Positions 59,958 through 64,000 of a DNA stretch of 64,000 nucleotides are shown piece by piece (the stretch's first letter is position 1; every line of letters starts with the position of its first letter). This stretch comes from Stromatinia cepivora. Taxonomy: Eukaryota; Ascomycota; Leotiomycetes; Helotiales; Sclerotiniaceae. The DNA lies in assembly GCA_014898415.1 (NCBI GenBank), contig RCTD01000016.1, forward strand, positions 310,001 through 374,000, written 5' to 3'. The notes under the pieces are model-generated. The model was not told the DNA's origin. It did not search any database and saw nothing but the letters and a program-made list of their open reading frames with translations. A program made the position numbers and the translations under genes.

Positions 59958-61288
59958 ACGACTCATCTTTCTTAAAGGCTGATACAATCAGTTACCTTAC
60001 GACAATCGATCCCGCCAAACGACCTTTACAATGACCCTAACACTACGAAGATGTCAATGTTTAGCGGATTTACGGGTATATCATTTTTCTATGTTTCATT
60101 TTCTTTTTATTATATTTGCCAAGCGGTTTTATATCTTCGTTGCGTTTTTTTCATTATATTATATGATTTTCTTCGATACTTGCCACAATCTGGGTCATTG
60201 AATCGAAAGACGAAGGAGTTATGGATTCAAATGATCACGAAAAGGGACAATAGTAGATGGAAATGGACGCGCCAGTGTTAGGGCGTTTGTATATAGTTGG
60301 CATTTGATTTGGCGTTATATTCCCTCTCAGTACGTGTGAAAGTACTGTATAAAATGGAGTATTTGGTTCTAGAATTATATGATGGCGCAAGGAGTTGGAT
60401 GTCATTGCAGGATGATGAGTTGGATGGATCCTACCATGGTGGCTTGGAGGTGTTATTTAGATCGATGTCACAGCTGCTGGAATGGAACGACTATGGAAAC
60501 TTGGACCCTTTCGTCTCATTTCTTTTTGTGAATATATATGCAATAGTGACGGGCAAATGAAAATGTGGACTGAATTGAATTGATCTGGATATTTTAGGTG
60601 CAGTGCCGTTAAAGTACTATACTTAAAAAGTCCATAAACATAAGGCTGCAAGCGCAAGCTCACTCGACCCGAGGCAGAGAGAAATCGTTTAGGGGCTATA
60701 AAATACCTTGTCCAACGTATTGGGTAGGAAATTTTTCCCCATTTAATCATACAATTCCCTCTCTGAAGGATATGAGGTTTGAGTGGTCAATTTAGATTTT
60801 TGATATCATATGCAAATGCAAACTTCAAAGAGAACTTCTCCAAGTGAGCTGGTGAGGTAGACAAATCTCCACGATGATTCAAGTGTTGGTTCTATGTGGA
60901 TCCCTCGCATATGTCTTGACTTGCTGGCCTGCGGATACCTAGCTCAGGAACATGGATAAAGGTCGGAGAACCTTCCTAAAAAGTGCTGATCTAGAAGGAA
61001 AAAAAAGACCCTTGAGGTCCAGGTCATGGCGATAAGGTTGATGGTACCATACGGCGGGGGGATTTTCAGGCTTATCGATGATGTTGATTAAAATTTTTAA
61101 AAATATGGGGTTTGTGGGTTGCTGTGTTAAATGTATGAGATGCTGCCCAACTATCTATATCTTTAATAAGTGCTAAATATTCGTTATAATCTTTCATTGT
61201 TTTTTCCGTTGGTTATTTTAATATCAAATGAAGTTTTGGTAGTATTTTAACTATACCTCGTAAGTTTCACTCCATCATCCTCGCCAAT
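59958..61288. other. Intergenic; possible 5' exon of the MFS gene
   Basis: No independent gene is supported; the frame at 60297-60560 looks accidental. Because the MFS gene downstream lacks a clear ATG, its first exon may lie here, within about 61080-61260. Confidence 0.4.
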
Positions 61289-63420
61289 TTGGAAATTTCT
61301 GTGCAAGAAAATTTTAAGCTAATAGTGACAACACCAGCCTCAATTGGTGAAACATCGACCAATCAACAGCATATCCTTCCTATTCCCGAACGACGAAATT
61401 CACAATATGAAGATCCACATGGTATCGGCTTGGGAGCAGGAAATACACAACCTCGACGACGCTCAAATGGTTTTGGACGTCTGACTTTTCGCGATAGTAT
61501 ACGTGCGGAGGATCTCGAGAGTTTGACGAGGACGGCGAGTGTTATTAGTGGGCATCAGGATGCGTTTCTTGAAGCGCATGCGGACTCTTCGAGGGAGAAT
61601 GATCGCCGGACAGAAAGGGATAGTGGAAATACAACGATAACATTTCCCAAGGCAGCGAAGCCAGGTCCAATTAGTACAATAAGAGAATTACCTAGCGAAT
61701 TCAACACTCCTTATTCAACGCGTCCTCCGTCTCCTTCCTCGGCTGCTAATACACCAGGTCCGCACCCGCATCGAAAAGGACACGCAAATACACCCGCCGG
61801 CGGAAATGGCACTCCGCGCGAATATTTCGAGCTACAAATCGAAGAACCCTCAAGGGATTTGCCCGAAACTTCATACCCAGATATCGGCAGTGTCAAAAGT
61901 TTCCGCGGTGCACTCATCCTCCTAACAACATGCGGAGCTCAACTTATGGACAATGTTTTCATGACAGGTGTCAATATCAGTCTACCGGCCATCCAGAAAG
62001 AATTCGGTGCTAAAGCTAGTGATCTCCAATGGTTAATAAGTGCATATACATTAACCTTTGGAGGATTTCTCTTACTCGCAGGTGTATTAAGCGATAGATT
62101 TGGACGCAAGCTTATTTTTTGCATCGGGATGCTTTGGATATCGATTTGGACGATCGCAAATGGATTCGCAACGTCGTTTGTCCAATTGGCTATTTTTCGC
62201 GCGCTGCAGGGAATCGGGGCAGCGATGACGGTTCCGTCGGCGGTGGGAATCATCTCTTCGTATTTTGTGGCGAAGGATCGTACGATTGCGTTATCGTTCT
62301 TTGCGGCTTCGGGCGCGGTGGGTTTCTGCGCGGGACTTATTTTTGGCGGTTTCTTGACGGGGAGTCTCGGGTGGAGATACCTTTTTTATGTCTCTGCTGC
62401 GCTGACGGGGGCGTTGGGGGTTTTGGGACAGTTTATCTTACCGCGCGATCGGTTGGTCGGGATGGAGAAACCGAGTTTGGATTTGTTGGGCGCGGGATTG
62501 TCGACCGGTGGACTAATTTTGCTCTCGTTTGTGCTGTCGAGTGGAGGCGTGTATGGGTGGAGCAAGGCTTTCATTATCGTCTTGTTGATTCTCTCGGTGC
62601 TTGTCCTGGGGATTTTTGTTTATGTGGAGAAGAGGGCTTCGCATCCCATCATGCCGCTTTCGCTTTGGAAAATCCAAAATTTTGCTGCCTTGTGGATTTC
62701 GGGGTTTGGTATGTTGTTTACTTTTTTATCGCCTGCCCCCTCGCTTCTCCTCTTCTTTCTTTAACCCATCACTTCTTAACTTATATACTATACTATACTA
62801 ACGCAACCCATAAAGTATGCTACGGCGGCTACCAAACAGTCCTCTACTACATCGTCCTCATAGCACAAGAAGTAAACCTCCTCTCGCCCGGCAAAACCGC
62901 CCTCTACTTCCTCCCCATGGGTCTCACCGGTTTCATCTTCTCGATGTCGGTCGGCAAAATCCTCGAGCGCTACAACACCAAATCCATCCTCCTCCTAGGC
63001 ATGCTAATGATGATGGGATCACCCATCCCGGCCGCCCTCCTAACCTCAACCTCCTTCTCTTTCTGGACACACGTGCTGCCCACCTCCCTCCTCGTCGTCG
63101 CAGCCGTCACAATCGTCTACTGTTCCTGCACCATTATCCTCCTCTCGAGCGTACCAACCAGCGTAAAGAGTCTCTGTGGCGGCATGATTAATACGGCGTT
63201 TCAGATTGGATCGGGTGTGGGATTGGCGCTTAGTAGTGCGGTGGTGCAGGCGGTGGATACGGAGAAGGGGAAGGGGAGTTTAGAGCAGTATAGTACGGGA
63301 CTGTGGTTTTGTGTTGCGTTTGGGGGTGTGGGGTTTGTGGCTAGTGTGGTGGGGGTGAGGAATTCGACGGCGGGGGGGTTTGGGGGGAGGAGGGGCGCGG
63401 TGGAGGGGGTGTCGCGTTAG
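61289..63420 (+). CDS. MFS drug/ion exporter, DHA2 (Atr1-like)
   Basis: Major facilitator of the 14-helix drug:H+ antiporter type. Two exons are clear, up to 62708 and from 62816 to 63420 (acceptor AAAG). A ~200-residue hydrophilic, Ser/Pro/Arg-rich N-terminus precedes the helices. Signature pieces: 'WLISAYTLTFGGFLLLAGVL', motif A 'SDRFGRK', 'ALQGIGAAMTVPSAVGII', 'GSLGWRYLFYVSAAL', and 'MINTAFQIGSGVGLALSSAV'. Similar proteins export aminotriazole, boron or toxins (family knowledge). The start is unresolved: the open frame begins with TTG at 61289, and the first in-frame ATG falls inside helix 1, so the true start is probably in an unrecognised upstream exon. 62100-62650 is much more G+C-rich than the surroundings. 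Confidence 0.85.
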
Positions 63421-64000
63421 GTGGTGGTGATTATGTGATGATGGGGTAGGGGGATGTTTGAGGGGTATGATGTATTGGGTTTGAACGATGAGTAGTTTCG
63501 ACATATATTAATATATTCATATATACATATATATGAATAGATGACAAACGAAGGCATTTTGATCATCAAAATGAAACTACTTAGAAATCACACAACGAAC
63601 ACTACAAAAACCACGTTTTTGTCACAAATAAAATTTAGAATTTCACACTTTATGATATAACGAGATAGATGAATAGACTTCTTTTTATATAAATATATTG
63701 CTTGAACAGAATGTACTTGGACACCTCGATAATTCTATTTAATTTCCATTTTAATATAAATATCAATTAAATTCCCATCTACTTCAAATTCCCAGCCTGA
63801 AGTCCTTGCCCTACTTGAAGTAAATATGTATTTTTCAAATAAAAGTATATCAAACCAAACCAAACTGTATTAAATGATGATAGACTAGAAAAGTCAAGTC
63901 GAGGCGAAGGAATTCGAAATCATACTCATATCAGATTATAGCAATCATTGGATTACCAACCAGCCCACACCTGAACGGTATTGGATAATTTGTCCAGTAA
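63421..64000. other. 3' flank of the MFS gene
   Basis: A+T-rich, with an ATATATACATATATAT-type palindrome near 63513-63540. No gene seen to the window end. Confidence 0.45.

Noticed and set aside
62119..63420. 433-codon plus-strand frame in the MFS region
   Set aside because: Its first half is the wrong frame of MFS exon 1, read through the intron; only the part after 62816 is real.

Overview
The window is filamentous ascomycete nuclear DNA. Genes carry many 45-70 bp GT-AG introns with CTAAC-like branch points, and a large A+T-rich block shows the transition-only decay expected of repeat-induced point mutation (RIP). Gene content and the Fot1/Flipper-like transposon suggest a leotiomycete such as the Sclerotiniaceae (Botrytis/Sclerotinia). 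That placement is inference.

Layout. (1) 1-2125: one intact short-chain dehydrogenase. (2) 2126-14391: a nested transposon block with three insertion layers, reconstructed from exact boundaries and target-site duplications. A ~1.85-kb Fot1/pogo-like DNA transposon is split by a ~7.0-kb Ty3/gypsy chromovirus with 282-bp LTRs. The chromovirus is itself split by two copies of a ~1.68-kb gag-only element with 150-bp LTRs. (3) 14400-27200: a secondary-metabolism neighbourhood with an epoxide hydrolase, a ten-exon Ayr1-like reductase and, divergently, a complete highly reducing polyketide synthase of 2411 codons (KS-AT-DH-degenerate MT-ER-KR-ACP). The dehydrogenase at 915-1901 may have belonged to the same cluster before the transposons arrived. 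(4) 28100-43900: mostly conserved genes: FAS1-domain secreted protein, Sin3 corepressor, Dur3-like urea transporter, small zinc-ribbon protein, a hypothetical coiled-coil protein, and a CinA-C family protein. (5) 43900-64000: sparser. It holds a candidate small secreted cysteine-containing peptide, an NCS1 purine/cytosine permease, a broken cytochrome P450, a LicD/Mnn4-like protein and a DHA2-type MFS exporter, separated by long gene-poor intervals, one with a possible 159-bp MITE.

Gene models were built by hand from splice signals and reading-frame continuity; exon edges are given where they were worked out. No search or alignment program was run, so family names rest on recognised motifs. 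Unusual splicing recurs: exons of 8, 10, 16 and 24 nt, one GC-AG intron in sin3, and several introns ending in AAG.
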